A DNA stretch of 44,565 nucleotides from Candidatus Magnetomicrobium cryptolimnococcus (GCA_018606805.1 JAGYWI010000024.1:1-44565), one strand, 5' to 3'. Counted from the first letter of the stretch, positions 16,944 through 25,880 are shown. A program made the numbers and translations. Notes: generated by a model from the sequence alone, not told the origin.

Positions 16944-17747
16944 TTGAAGGTGGCCAGCATTAATAATTATTTATTTGTAACCACTGTAAAGAAAGATGTG
17001 GTTGCTTATCTACAAGAAGGTAAGGGTGAGAAGGCGATTGTTTTTGTGCATGGAAACCTTGCAGGTGCTATATGGTGGAAGAAGGTTTTAAAATATATAC
17101 CTGTTGGCTACAAGGCTTATGCACTTGACCTTCCGGGTAACGGTCAAACACCGGAAACAGGCAAGCGCCACACAATGGAATATTTAGCGGAGTTTCTCTA
17201 CGACTTTGTTACAAGTCTTAAACTATCCAGTTTTTATCTTGTCGGACACTCCATGGGAGGTGGTATTGCCCAGCTTTTTACAATTATGTATGGTCAAATG
17301 GTTAAAAAACTTATAATTGTTAACTCTATGCCAATGGACGGTTTTCCTCTGCTAAACGGTTATGGGCTTGATAAGTTACAAAGTATTATGGATAACAAGG
17401 ATATTTTAAGGATGGCACTAACGGCAGTACTTGGACGGCTTGCAGATACTGAAATGTATGAAGAAGTAATCTGTAATGCTGCTAAAGCCTCAAAGCAGGT
17501 TGTCCTTGAACAACCGTTAACAATGTGCGAGGCTAATTGGTCAGAGCGCATTCACTTAATAACCTGTCCTACACTTTCAATTCATGCTGAAGAGGACTAT
17601 TTTGTTCCTAAAGAGATAAACTTAAAAACAGCACATGCAATAAGGAATTGTACTATTTTGCTTATGAAAAACACGGGCCACAGCCCAATGATAGAAGCTC
17701 CGAGAGAGTTTACGAAAATTATTATGGATTTTATAGAAAAGGGCTAA
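16944..17747 (+). CDS. Alpha/beta-fold hydrolase
   Basis: A 267-aa alpha/beta hydrolase. The oxyanion-hole motif is VFVHGNLAG (about residue 35), the nucleophile elbow GHSMGG (Ser near 102), the acid in SIHAEEDYFVP (near 216) and the His in KNTGHSPMIEAP (near 245), so a complete catalytic triad is present. The lid domain lies around residues 130-190. The start is a TTG at 16944; a GTG at 16950 is an alternative, and neither has a strong ribosome binding site. No neighbour suggests a substrate. It could be an esterase, a lipase-like enzyme or a haloperoxidase-type hydrolase. Confidence 0.87.
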   Translation: MKVASINNYLFVTTVKKDVVAYLQEGKGEKAIVFVHGNLAGAIWWKKVLKYIPVGYKAYALDLPGNGQTPETGKRHTMEYLAEFLYDFVTSLKLSSFYLVGHSMGGGIAQLFTIMYGQMVKKLIIVNSMPMDGFPLLNGYGLDKLQSIMDNKDILRMALTAVLGRLADTEMYEEVICNAAKASKQVVLEQPLTMCEANWSERIHLITCPTLSIHAEEDYFVPKEINLKTAHAIRNCTILLMKNTGHSPMIEAPREFTKIIMDFIEKG

Positions 17748-17894
17748 CTCCAGTATCCTCTTTTTATACCTTTTTTTATATTATAGAACCGAATTACAGA
17801 TTAGTCAAAGTATAATTAATTATGTTTAACTGGTTATTTATCGTGGAAGTCAAGCTACTTGAGTTTTTTGCTAACAATAAGTTATGCTTGAGTT

Positions 17895-18263
17895 ATGCCA
17901 GTGATAACAGTGCCAAAAGAATTAAGGGAAGTACTTGGTGAAAAAGGTGCTGATGCCTTAGTCAAGGTCATTAATGACGCTGACCTAAGCGCCAGAAAGG
18001 ACTTAGCACTGAAGGAAGACTTTGCCAAAGTAAAGGAAGAAATCCTTCAAGTAGAACATAGGCTTGAAGTCAAGATAGAACGAGTAGAGGCCAAGATAGA
18101 TAAAGTAGAAGTTAAACTTGATGCCAAGATAGACCGAGTGGAAGCCAAACTAAGTGAACGAATGACCTTTATAGATGGTGAGATTAGACTCCAAAAATGG
18201 ATGCTTGGCATTTTACTGGCTGGTGTTATCTCACTTATAATGAAAGCCTTTTTTATTCCTTAG
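17895..18263 (+). CDS. Coiled-coil protein with C-terminal membrane anchor (DUF1640-like)
   Basis: A 122-aa protein. Residues ~50-90 are heptad repeats with near-identical VEAKIDKVEVKLDAKIDRVEAKL units, then a C-terminal transmembrane segment WMLGILLAGVISLIMKAF. This layout matches the small bacterial DUF1640/CCDC90-like proteins often found in several copies beside mobile genes. The role is unknown. Bases 18073-18145 code the repeats and are themselves a degenerate direct repeat (CCAAGATAGA recurs). It is monocistronic, with no clear ribosome binding site. Confidence 0.72.
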   Translation: MPVITVPKELREVLGEKGADALVKVINDADLSARKDLALKEDFAKVKEEILQVEHRLEVKIERVEAKIDKVEVKLDAKIDRVEAKLSERMTFIDGEIRLQKWMLGILLAGVISLIMKAFFIP

Positions 18264-18351
18264 AGTGCTTTATTTCTCTGCTTTATTAATGACAAGCTTA
18301 CTGTTTATTACTTTCTATACACGACTACCACATTTTTAAACCAACCCTTAT

Positions 18352-18838
18352 TTACACTCTTGTAATCTTTTGAATAAATTCAGCTACCGTTTTTGTATTT
18401 TTTATAATATCCTTCATATTTTCTAATTGTTGTATGTCTTTGATATCCTTGATTGTTTCAATTAATTCTAAACTATCAAATCCAAACTTTACTTCTAAAG
18501 CCAATTCGATACCTTCTTTTAGCTTAGCCCTTCTTCCCTTCCTTCCTCTCTGCCTTTTTCTCTACCTTGTCGAAACCTGTAATCTTTGTTAAATCAAATA
18601 TAAAAGCCATTTTATCTACCTCCTCTCCAACGTAATCTTGTAAATCTCGTAAATTAGATAATATCTCCAATTGTTTTATGTATTTACTCTGGAGCGTTTC
18701 CTCTTTTACTAATTCCCTTATCCTCTCAAGTATCTCCCTTATAAACATTCGAACATCTCTACCCTTATAATCACACAATATAGAAATAATAACCTCAACT
18801 GGAGTGCGCCTACGCACCTTGTCGTATTCTTTAGACAT
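18352..18838 (-). pseudogene. Decayed Rpn-family (PD-(D/E)XK) recombination-promoting nuclease
   Basis: From the ATG at 18838 the frame reads MSKEYDKV, then VRRRTPVEVIISILCDYKG and a helical tail with LRDLQDYVGEEVDKMAF. About 18571-18585 the reading should shift to give DYRFRQGREKGREEGREEG, and near 18530 again to give AKLKEGIELALEVKFGFDSL, ending at the stop 18352-18354. These are the recognisable C-terminal segments of Rpn/DUF4351-type proteins, so two frameshifts break it. The N-terminal nuclease domain is missing: the start region is fused to the C-terminal part through a 20-bp R2 core (18801-18820). Not expected to make an active protein. Confidence 0.75.
18801..18820. repeat. R2 palindromic core inside the Rpn pseudogene
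   Basis: These 20 bases are identical to 36428-36447 in the R2 element beside the alpha-2-macroglobulin gene and contain the GTGCGCCTACGCAC hairpin. They sit exactly where the Rpn start codons join the downstream part, and encode the VRRRT residues. Confidence 0.8.
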
Positions 18839-19097
18839 TTTTAACCCCTCACAATACTATTATACCAGATTTTTAAGGTGTACACTGCCTTCATGACAGG
18901 TACCCCATTATTTGTCAGAGAGAAAAACTTGAGCATCGAGTAAAAATTTTTTTTAAACTACTAAACTTATTGTTAACTTTTGTAGATAAGAAGAGGTAAG
19001 ATTTATTTTTAGGGGATGGGGTTGTTACAATAAAGCTTGAAAGTTTAATGTTAAACTTTTAGATAATGATGTCAAGTGAGAAGATAGGTATTGGTTA

Positions 19098-20669
19098 ATG
19101 AACAGAAAAGTGGTTTTTAGAGTGTTATTGTTAGTAGCAGTGTTATTAGTGTTTAACCATAATGTTTATAGTAAAGAAGATGATGTGTTAGATGTTATGC
19201 TATTAATAGATAGTTCTGGCAGTATGAAAGAAACAGACCCGCGGGGGTTAAGGGTGCCTGCATCAAAATTATTTATTTCCTTACTTGGGAAGGAAGATAA
19301 TATCGGGATTTTGACATTTCATGAGGATGTGATTAACTTGGCTAATTTGACGGAGGCTGCAAAGCATCAAAGTGAGCTTTTAGCTGCTGCTGAAAAGGTA
19401 ACCTCAGAGGGCAAGTTTACAGACATTTATAAAGCGATTATATCTGCTGAGGAAACTATTGAAAAAGCTGCCCGCAAGGATTCAAAGAAGATTATCGTGC
19501 TTATGTCAGATGGGAAAATAGACGTGGGAGATACTCAAAAGGATGAAGAATTAAGGGCTAAGCTATTAAGTGAAATATTGCAAGGACTAAAGGAAAAAAA
19601 CATTAAACTATATACAATAGCATTTACAAGCCTATCTGATACAAACCTCCTTGAGATTATAGCAAGAGAAACAGGGGGGGCTTTTAGTTTGTTAGAGTCA
19701 GCCGAAAATTTTCACAATGCCTTTATATCAATATTTGAAAGTTTAAAAATTCCCCAGATGTTACCTATTGAAAAAAACACGTTCAACGTGGACATTTCTG
19801 TAACAGATATAACGATTATCGCCAATAAAGAGGCACCTGATAGTACGCTTATCCTGCGTGCACCAAATAAGGAAAAGTATATGTCTCGGAAAAAACCAAG
19901 GGATTTCACATGGTTTACATCGCCGACATTTGATATGATAACTATAAATGAGCCGCAAAAAGGTACATGGCAGATTCTCTTTAGCACTGGTAATGGCAAT
20001 AAGGCATACATTGTTACTAACTTACAGCTATCAAGTAACCTTTCAGATATGAAATTTTACCCTTACTGGCCTATAGGAGACACTATTGATGTACAGGCAT
20101 GGCTTGATAATAAAGATGATGTTATGCAGGATATAAAAAGTATGTTTATAGGTACCAATTTTTATGCTGAAATAAAAGACCCGCATGGAAATATTAAAAA
20201 ACTCTCCTTAACTGCAGCACCAACGAAAGAAGAGGGTGGTGCAAATATTAAATATATAAATAGTTATAAGCCTGAAACTGCAGGTACATACGAAATCAAG
20301 GTAGCAGCAGAGGGAAAGACGTTTAAGAGGATGAAGGTGTTTACAATTAGTGTCATAGAGCCTACCAAAGATATGGTTGCATATAAAGAAAAAGAAAGGC
20401 AAGAGCAGCAAGCACAAAAAGAAAAAATAGCAGCTGCAAAAGAAGCAGCAGCCAAGGAAGAAAAGAAGGCCCAAGTGGCTACATCGCCAGCTCATATTAC
20501 CGTACAAAAGCTTGATAAAACTGTACAAAAAGAACAAATAATCCGTACTGTTATTAGCTTTGTTGCTGCTAATATTGGCTTAGCCGTTATCATCATTTTA
20601 TATTTAAAGGGAATAAATATTGTAAGATTTATAAAAACGAGGAAAAAACGTGGTAAAGGTAGAGATTAA
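19098..20669 (+). CDS. von Willebrand factor A domain protein, membrane-anchored
   Basis: A 523-aa exported protein with an N-terminal signal peptide (VLLLVAVLLVFNHNVYS), then a vWA domain (residues ~30-210) with an intact MIDAS: DSSGS, the Thr of KFTDIYK and the Asp of SDGKID. A beta-rich middle region (about 230-430) resembles an Ig-like module (YKPETAGTYEIKV). Then come an Ala/Glu/Lys-rich helix and a transmembrane segment (residues ~480-505), ending in a basic cytoplasmic tail. The vWA would therefore face the periplasm and bind a ligand through a metal ion. It overlaps the next gene by 20 bp. The role is unknown; the pair looks like an envelope-spanning assembly. Confidence 0.82.
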   Translation: MNRKVVFRVLLLVAVLLVFNHNVYSKEDDVLDVMLLIDSSGSMKETDPRGLRVPASKLFISLLGKEDNIGILTFHEDVINLANLTEAAKHQSELLAAAEKVTSEGKFTDIYKAIISAEETIEKAARKDSKKIIVLMSDGKIDVGDTQKDEELRAKLLSEILQGLKEKNIKLYTIAFTSLSDTNLLEIIARETGGAFSLLESAENFHNAFISIFESLKIPQMLPIEKNTFNVDISVTDITIIANKEAPDSTLILRAPNKEKYMSRKKPRDFTWFTSPTFDMITINEPQKGTWQILFSTGNGNKAYIVTNLQLSSNLSDMKFYPYWPIGDTIDVQAWLDNKDDVMQDIKSMFIGTNFYAEIKDPHGNIKKLSLTAAPTKEEGGANIKYINSYKPETAGTYEIKVAAEGKTFKRMKVFTISVIEPTKDMVAYKEKERQEQQAQKEKIAAAKEAAAKEEKKAQVATSPAHITVQKLDKTVQKEQIIRTVISFVAANIGLAVIIILYLKGINIVRFIKTRKKRGKGRD

Positions 20670-21381
20670 TCTATTAGTATTACTTTTATTAGTTGAATTT
20701 TTAGTGCTTTTTATTATAGCGACAGTTGCCTTAAAGTATAAGTTAAATAAAGGTAATAGCCCCGTAAGTAGTAAAAGGGGTGGTAACGGCTCATTTGCTA
20801 AAAACATTGAAGCACTTATTAATAATGAGCTGCAAACCTTAAAGGCAGCATTGTTAGCATTGGAGTCTGCCGATGAAAAGAGTACTGTAGATAAGGAAGT
20901 GCTTGAGGTAAAGATGTCCTTTACTCAAAAGGCAAGTGACTTATTGCAAACATCAGGTGAGGAATTAGAGCTATACTTTAGACAGTTATTAAATACATTG
21001 GAAGATATACTGCATGAGTATTTTACAAATATTTTTGAAGGAAATGCTGTACAAGGCAGTGACGGTCTGAAGACTGTTACTATTGGTAGACAACAGCCTA
21101 CCGATATGGGAAAGGAACAAATTATAAGGCTTTTACGATATAGTGAATTTTTTGATGAACTTATTAAGGAGTTTACTAAAATAAAAAATGATAATGAAAA
21201 GATGTTAGGTGTTATTGAAGAAAATGCCGTTAATTCGGAAGAATTGATGCAACTTGCTATGGATTTTAACAATAATAATGAAAAGATTGCAGAATATATT
21301 AGTGTTTTGAAGCGTGAACATGGTAGTTTAAATGAGAAAATAGATGCCTTTCAGAAAACGCAAAGAAAGGCCGCTGTATGA
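20650..21381 (+). CDS. Membrane-anchored coiled-coil protein, partner of the vWA protein
   Basis: A 243-aa protein that starts at GTG 20650, with GAGGA 6 nt upstream and inside the end of the vWA gene. One N-terminal transmembrane segment (LLVLLLLVEFLVLFIIATVAL) is followed by ~200 mostly helical, charged residues with heptad character (from residue 45 to the end). The positive residues after the TM (KYKLNKGN, KRGG) suggest that the body is cytoplasmic. I recognise no family. Coupled translation and opposite topology to the vWA protein suggest that the two meet in the inner membrane. Confidence 0.72.
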   Translation: MVKVEINLLVLLLLVEFLVLFIIATVALKYKLNKGNSPVSSKRGGNGSFAKNIEALINNELQTLKAALLALESADEKSTVDKEVLEVKMSFTQKASDLLQTSGEELELYFRQLLNTLEDILHEYFTNIFEGNAVQGSDGLKTVTIGRQQPTDMGKEQIIRLLRYSEFFDELIKEFTKIKNDNEKMLGVIEENAVNSEELMQLAMDFNNNNEKIAEYISVLKREHGSLNEKIDAFQKTQRKAAV

Positions 21382-21414
21382 TAAATTCATTGTTTTTGAA
21401 TATTGCTGCCACTA

Positions 21415-21714
21415 ATGTTTACTTCAAATAAAGAACAACAACTAATAGACACTATTATAAATGAAGTAGTAAAGTATCTTCATCCCACAAGGATAATCCT
21501 ATTTGGCTCAAGGGCAGCTGGAAGGAATAAGCAGTATTCTGATTATGATATTGCTATTGAAGGGGCCAATATGACCGTACGAAGTGAAAGAAAACTAAAG
21601 GAGGTTCTTGATGAAAAACTTGGTATCTTTGTAGTTGATATAATAAATATTGACAAAATAGATAATGATTTTAGGAGATTGATTTTAAAGTATGGGAAGG
21701 TTATCTATGGTTAA
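21415..21714 (+). CDS. mntA: MntA-like minimal nucleotidyltransferase (antitoxin)
   Basis: A 99-aa MNT-family nucleotidyltransferase. The motif GSRAAGRNKQYSDYD (31-45) fits GS-x10-D-x-D exactly, so the metal site is intact. In the HepT/MntA system this enzyme adds AMP to a Tyr of the HEPN RNase and neutralises it. I place the start at the ATG 21415; a TTG 12 nt earlier is possible. The gene overlaps the HEPN gene by 8 bp. Here the antitoxin gene comes first, the reverse of some characterised loci. Confidence 0.88.
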   Translation: MFTSNKEQQLIDTIINEVVKYLHPTRIILFGSRAAGRNKQYSDYDIAIEGANMTVRSERKLKEVLDEKLGIFVVDIINIDKIDNDFRRLILKYGKVIYG

Positions 21715-22096
21715 TGATTATGCGTTACAAAAGCTGAAGGCGGCTTTTTTCAAATTAAGGCAGGCTAGTGTAATGGCCGTAGATGAACTACACAGAGATG
21801 GAGTTATCCAGAGATTTGAGTTTACATTTGAGGCTTTCTGGAAAGCCATTAGAATGATTCTTATAATTGAGGGTTTTGAATGTCAAGGGCCAAGGTCATG
21901 TATAAAAGAGGGAGCAAGGCGAGGATTTGTAGTAGAAGGGGAAATTCTTCTTGATATGTTAGAAGACAGAAATAAAATGTCTCATATTTACGATGAATCT
22001 ACCGCCAATGACATATTTGAGCGTATAAAAAATACTTATATACAGGTAATAGAAACCAATATAGAAATTTTTATAAACTATCTTAATAAAGAATAA
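21707..22096 (+). CDS. hepT: HepT-like HEPN-domain RNase toxin
   Basis: A 129-aa all-helical HEPN-family protein of the HI0074/HepT type. The catalytic R-x4-H and the modified Tyr are present together in RNKMSHIY (R88, H93, Y95), the R-x4-H-x-Y form of HepT toxins. AAGG lies 6 nt before the ATG at 21707, which makes this start better than the ATG 15 nt upstream. It forms a complete type VII-like toxin-antitoxin pair with MntA. The pair may stabilise this region or act in stress or phage defence. Confidence 0.87.
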   Translation: MVNDYALQKLKAAFFKLRQASVMAVDELHRDGVIQRFEFTFEAFWKAIRMILIIEGFECQGPRSCIKEGARRGFVVEGEILLDMLEDRNKMSHIYDESTANDIFERIKNTYIQVIETNIEIFINYLNKE

Positions 22097-22223
22097 AAAG
22101 GTAATTTTTGAAATAATCTTATTTGCTTAAAATATAATTCCCTTGTTTTATCCGTAATAGTTGTTGTCGTTATTAACGATAGCAACGGTTTGTGTAAAAA
22201 AAAACTTTGTGTTATAATGAACG

Positions 22224-23171
22224 ATGATGAAAATAATATTAAATAAGATTATATTAATATCGGCTATGTTTATATTTATACTAGTGGCGTTGTCCCAAGC
22301 TAAAGCCCAAACTAACGATAGTTATTTGTCGGAATATCATAATAGGTACAGCGCATATCTAAACGAATCTAATGATTGGTCTGAGGAGTATAAGATTTTG
22401 GTTGATAAAAAAATGCGTGAGCTGTTTTTGTTGAACTGGAAAGAGGATAGGTGGGATATAGTAAAACGCTATCCTATTGGACTGAGTAAAACGGCTGGCA
22501 TACTTAAAGAAACGCGTAAGATTAACAGTAATTATGCCTACCTTATTGTAGATGTAACAGGTCATTATAGCAGTGTGGTAGATGGTCAGTTTAACCCGAC
22601 AAATAATGCTATTAAAGGGAATAATATAGTTACAGTTGATGTTAATAAAAGAGAGATATTTTTGTATCAGTTTACGTCAGGAAAATGGAGTAAAACAGAG
22701 AAACTCTATAGACCAAAAGACAAGATTGTTTTGGGAAATAATATAGTCTGGTTTTTAAATGGTCGCTTTATAATATTACAAAACAAAGATTTAGAGCCTA
22801 AGAAAAAACGTAATGATTATAGAACCCCGGAGGGACGTTATTATGTTGCTAATATAAATCCAGCAAGCTCATGGGGACTTGATACAAGTACTTTTGGGAA
22901 AATACCGTCTCTGCTTTTGAGCTATCCAGGTTTAGATAATGCCGCCCAAGCGGTTGAGGAGGGCGTAATAGACCACAATAGTTATGAAGCAGTAGCACAG
23001 AGCGTCAGTAATAGTGGTGTACCACCACAAGGAACGCAGCTTGGCGGATATATTATGATACATGGAGGTGGCGCATATGACTGGACAGCTGGTTGTATTG
23101 CACTAGATAATGGTGATTTGAAGGAACTTTTGATGTATGTTAAGCCTCATACACCCGTTGAAATAATATAA
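22224..23171 (+). CDS. L,D-transpeptidase (YkuD domain)
   Basis: A 315-aa exported protein. The signal peptide (MFIFILVALSQAKA) is followed by an N-terminal region of unknown fold with repeated nucleotide-like WDIVKRYPIG strands, then a YkuD domain from about residue 195. YRTPEGRYYV and the catalytic motif IHGGGAYDWTAGCIAL (His ~283, Cys ~291) are intact. L,D-transpeptidases form 3-3 peptidoglycan crosslinks or attach proteins to the wall. A TATAAT box lies 10 bases upstream of the start. It stands alone between hepT and the histidine kinase. Confidence 0.88.
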   Translation: MMKIILNKIILISAMFIFILVALSQAKAQTNDSYLSEYHNRYSAYLNESNDWSEEYKILVDKKMRELFLLNWKEDRWDIVKRYPIGLSKTAGILKETRKINSNYAYLIVDVTGHYSSVVDGQFNPTNNAIKGNNIVTVDVNKREIFLYQFTSGKWSKTEKLYRPKDKIVLGNNIVWFLNGRFIILQNKDLEPKKKRNDYRTPEGRYYVANINPASSWGLDTSTFGKIPSLLLSYPGLDNAAQAVEEGVIDHNSYEAVAQSVSNSGVPPQGTQLGGYIMIHGGGAYDWTAGCIALDNGDLKELLMYVKPHTPVEII

Positions 23172-23214
23172 ACTTTGAACAAAGAAAGAGAGTTTTAAAA
23201 CGAAGGAATCTCTT

Positions 23215-25155
23215 TTGAATAAAGCTGGTTTGTCTAAAAAACATGGGTATATTCCTGCGGCTTTATGGTTAATTATAGTAGGTGTTTCTTTTATATGGAA
23301 TATATCTGTATTAAATGATTATTATATTGATATAGGAAGGCAGGAAGGCAGCAGCTTTTTTAAGCATATAGTGAATGTAAGGCTATGGAATGCTACTGTG
23401 GGTAGTGTATACGTACCCATAAGTAAAAGTGTGCTGCCAAATCCATATCTTGAAGATAAAGATAGAGATGTAGTAACAACAACTGGTCTACGATTAACGA
23501 AAATAAACCCTGCATATATGACTAGACAATTGGCTGAAATCTCTAACAAAAAAGATCACGTACAGTTTAAGATAACAAGCCTATCTCCTATCAGGGCGGC
23601 TAATGCTGCCGATAAATGGGAAAGAGATGCCTTGATGAGGTTTGAAAAAGGCGAAACGGAGTATTATAGCTATGTAAATGTTAACGGTAAAACGGTGTTT
23701 AAGTACATGGCGCCACTTTATGTGGAGTCTTTATGTCTTAAGTGCCACGAAAAACAAGGATATAGCATTGGGGATGTCAGAGGTGGTATTAGTATAACTC
23801 TTCCTACGGGGGTTCTTGAAATAACCAAAAACATTCAACAAAAAAATCTAATTATACTGCATATAAGTATACTTATTGTTGGATTTCTTGGTATTTATAT
23901 GTATCAACGTCGAATTTATAGTCAGTGGTTGGCTCTTAGGAAAAGTAAGGAAGAACTCCAGCGTGCTAATGATGAACTGGAGGCAAGGGTTGATGAGCGT
24001 ACTACAGCCTTGAAAAATACTAATGCCAAGTTAATTGATGAGATAGAAGAAAGAAGAAGGGTGCAGGAACAGTTGTGGAAACTCTCTTTAGCCGTTGAAC
24101 AATGTCCCGCAAGTATAGTTATTACTGATTTAAAAGGTCATATTGAATACGTTAACCCAAGGTTTTCTGAAAGCTCTGGCTATCTACAGGATGAAACTAT
24201 GGGAAGAGATATATGTTGTGTTGTAACTTGTGAGACGAACAACGCCTTTAAACTTGAGCTTAACGAATGTATAAAAACAGGTAGCTCATGGCATGGTGAA
24301 CTACAAAATTTTAGTAAAGATGGTACACCATATTGGGAACATGCCAATGTTTCACCGATAAAGGACCCAACTGGTAGGATTACTCATTATTTATATATTG
24401 GTGAAAATCTAACAGAGTACAAAAAACTCCAAGAACAACTTAGGCACTCACAAAAAATAGAGGCTGTCGGTAGACTAGCGGGTGGTATTGCCCATGACTT
24501 TAATAATATAATTTCTGCTATTATGAATTATTGTTATATTTTGCAAAACAAACTTATAGGTAATGAGCAGTTAAACGGATACACGAATAAGATGTTGGTG
24601 CTGTCTGAAAAGGCGGCTCGTTTAACGTGGAGTCTCTTAGTCTTTAGCGGTAAACAGAAAGTCAATAAGCTTCCAATAAATATTAATTTTATTATAAGAA
24701 GTGCTTGGAGTGCTTTAACTGTAGTGTTTCCGTCAAGTGTTGAAGTTAAGGATATGCTTTCAAAAGAGGATATTTTTGTGTCTGCTGACTCAAAACAGTT
24801 TGAACAAGTGCTCTATAATATAGCTACTAATGCAAGAGATGCCATGCCTAATGGTGGAACTTTTACGATTAGCACTTATACTACTACTTTAAATATGGAT
24901 TTTAAAGCAAACGGGATTAAGCAGCCGGGCTATTATGCTGTTATTGCCCTTGCGGATACTGGAATTGGTATGGAGGTGGAAGTCTTAGAGAGGATATTTG
25001 AACCGTTTTTTACAACAAAGGAAATGGATAAAGGTACTGGTCTTGGACTTTCTACAGTGCATGGCATAATAGAACAGCACGACGGCTATATTACCGTTGA
25101 AAGTGAAGTAAAGAAGGGGACTGTTTTTAAAATTTATCTGCCTAAAATAGATTAA
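23215..25155 (+). CDS. Sensor histidine kinase with DUF3365-type heme domain and PAS
   Basis: A 646-aa membrane kinase with TM1 at residues ~12-32, a periplasmic DUF3365/Tll0287-like domain carrying CLKCHE (about 173-177, a single c-type heme motif), TM2 at ~218-236, a short coiled coil, a PAS domain (~285-400), a HisKA with H~425 in GGIAHDFNNI, and HATPase_c (~520-640) with N, D-x-G-x-G and GTGLGLSTVHGI motifs. It lacks a receiver domain. The start is a TTG after GAAGGA. It probably senses redox or a gas through the heme and signals to an unlinked response regulator; none is near. Family members are frequent in metal- and sulfate-respiring bacteria. Confidence 0.9.
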   Translation: MNKAGLSKKHGYIPAALWLIIVGVSFIWNISVLNDYYIDIGRQEGSSFFKHIVNVRLWNATVGSVYVPISKSVLPNPYLEDKDRDVVTTTGLRLTKINPAYMTRQLAEISNKKDHVQFKITSLSPIRAANAADKWERDALMRFEKGETEYYSYVNVNGKTVFKYMAPLYVESLCLKCHEKQGYSIGDVRGGISITLPTGVLEITKNIQQKNLIILHISILIVGFLGIYMYQRRIYSQWLALRKSKEELQRANDELEARVDERTTALKNTNAKLIDEIEERRRVQEQLWKLSLAVEQCPASIVITDLKGHIEYVNPRFSESSGYLQDETMGRDICCVVTCETNNAFKLELNECIKTGSSWHGELQNFSKDGTPYWEHANVSPIKDPTGRITHYLYIGENLTEYKKLQEQLRHSQKIEAVGRLAGGIAHDFNNIISAIMNYCYILQNKLIGNEQLNGYTNKMLVLSEKAARLTWSLLVFSGKQKVNKLPININFIIRSAWSALTVVFPSSVEVKDMLSKEDIFVSADSKQFEQVLYNIATNARDAMPNGGTFTISTYTTTLNMDFKANGIKQPGYYAVIALADTGIGMEVEVLERIFEPFFTTKEMDKGTGLGLSTVHGIIEQHDGYITVESEVKKGTVFKIYLPKID

Positions 25156-25169
25156 GTTAATAAGGAAAT

Positions 25170-25290
25170 AGAAGAGTGGGGGGAAACCCTTTTAGGCAAA
25201 AGGGGTGCGGAGGCGCACCTCCCTCACATAGGTTTGCCCCTACAAATAGATGCGTAGGGGCAGACCTTTCGAGTGTCTGCCCTATGTTTC
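25170..25290. repeat. R2-like edge joined to an R3 hairpin cluster
   Basis: GTGGGGGGAAACCCTTTT and AAAAGGGGTGCGGAGGCGCAC (25178-25217, split here) match the left part of R2. Next comes an inverted pair, GGTTTGCCCCTAC (25230-25242) against GTAGGGGCAGACC (25254-25266), and a CAGAC/GTCTG stem related to R3. It follows the kinase stop by 15 bases and can act as its terminator. Confidence 0.65.
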
Positions 25291-25463
25291 TTGTAATGCT
25301 GAAATATCAGGTCTGTATTGCGTTTCAGTAGTTTGTAAAAAAATCAAGAAGAAAAAACTTGATCATCGAGTTTTGGTTATTCCTCTTATTTTTTACTACA
25401 TTTGCAGATTTTTATAGCACATTTCGATTTGATAGGACACAAAGTGTAGAGATAATAAATATA

Positions 25464-25489
25464 GGGCAGACACATAGGTCTGCCCCTAC
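25464..25489. repeat. R3 REP-like palindrome
   Basis: GGGCAGAC and GTCTGCCC pair around ACATAG, followed by CTAC. All 26 bases are identical to 36294-36319. It lies 20 bases before the IS end R4. Confidence 0.75.
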
Positions 25490-25508
25490 GATACACGTAT
25501 TTTTGTAG

Positions 25509-25821
25509 CGGATGTTGGCTAACAATTTTATAGTTATTTTAAGATAATCATTTAAAAACATAGACTTATGTTAATTTTTGCCTAAAAATAGTAGCCACTA
25601 TGTATCTTGACTATTCAACTGTTAAAACGTCTAGTGGTAAAAAGCACACGAGGATTTTATTGCGTGAATCGTATAGAGAAAATGGCAAGGTCAAAAAAAG
25701 AAGTTTAGCAAATATGACTAATTTACCTAAAAACATTTTGGCTACGATTAAGACAATGCTAAACAAGGGTGATGAAGGTGCCACTTTAGCTAATTTAGAA
25801 ATTGACCTAATAAATGCATAA
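25509..25821 (+). mobile_element. Left end (R4) and 5' remnant of an IS1634-like insertion sequence
   Basis: The 93 bases 25509-25601 recur at 44447-44539 with one mismatch and lead straight into a transposase start codon. The element stops after about 70 codons of transposase; no right end is found nearby. The family assignment rests on the transposase N terminus only. Confidence 0.7.
25600..25821 (+). pseudogene. N-terminal fragment of an IS1634-like transposase
   Basis: 73 codons. The segment TRILLRESYRENGKVKKRSLANMTNLP is the hallmark N terminus of IS1634/IS4-group transposases, which are normally ~500 aa or more. The DDE catalytic core is missing, so it is inactive. The ATG overlaps the end of the R4 repeat. 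Confidence 0.75.
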
Positions 25822-25880
25822 TCTAACTTCTACGTTTACTATACTTTAACTGAGTCAAGTATCTTTATCAACTGTCAACA

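Noticed and set aside
19098-21381. vWA operon as a Zorya- or ternary-type known defence system
   Set aside because: No MotA-like, helicase or nuclease partner is present; known architectures do not match.
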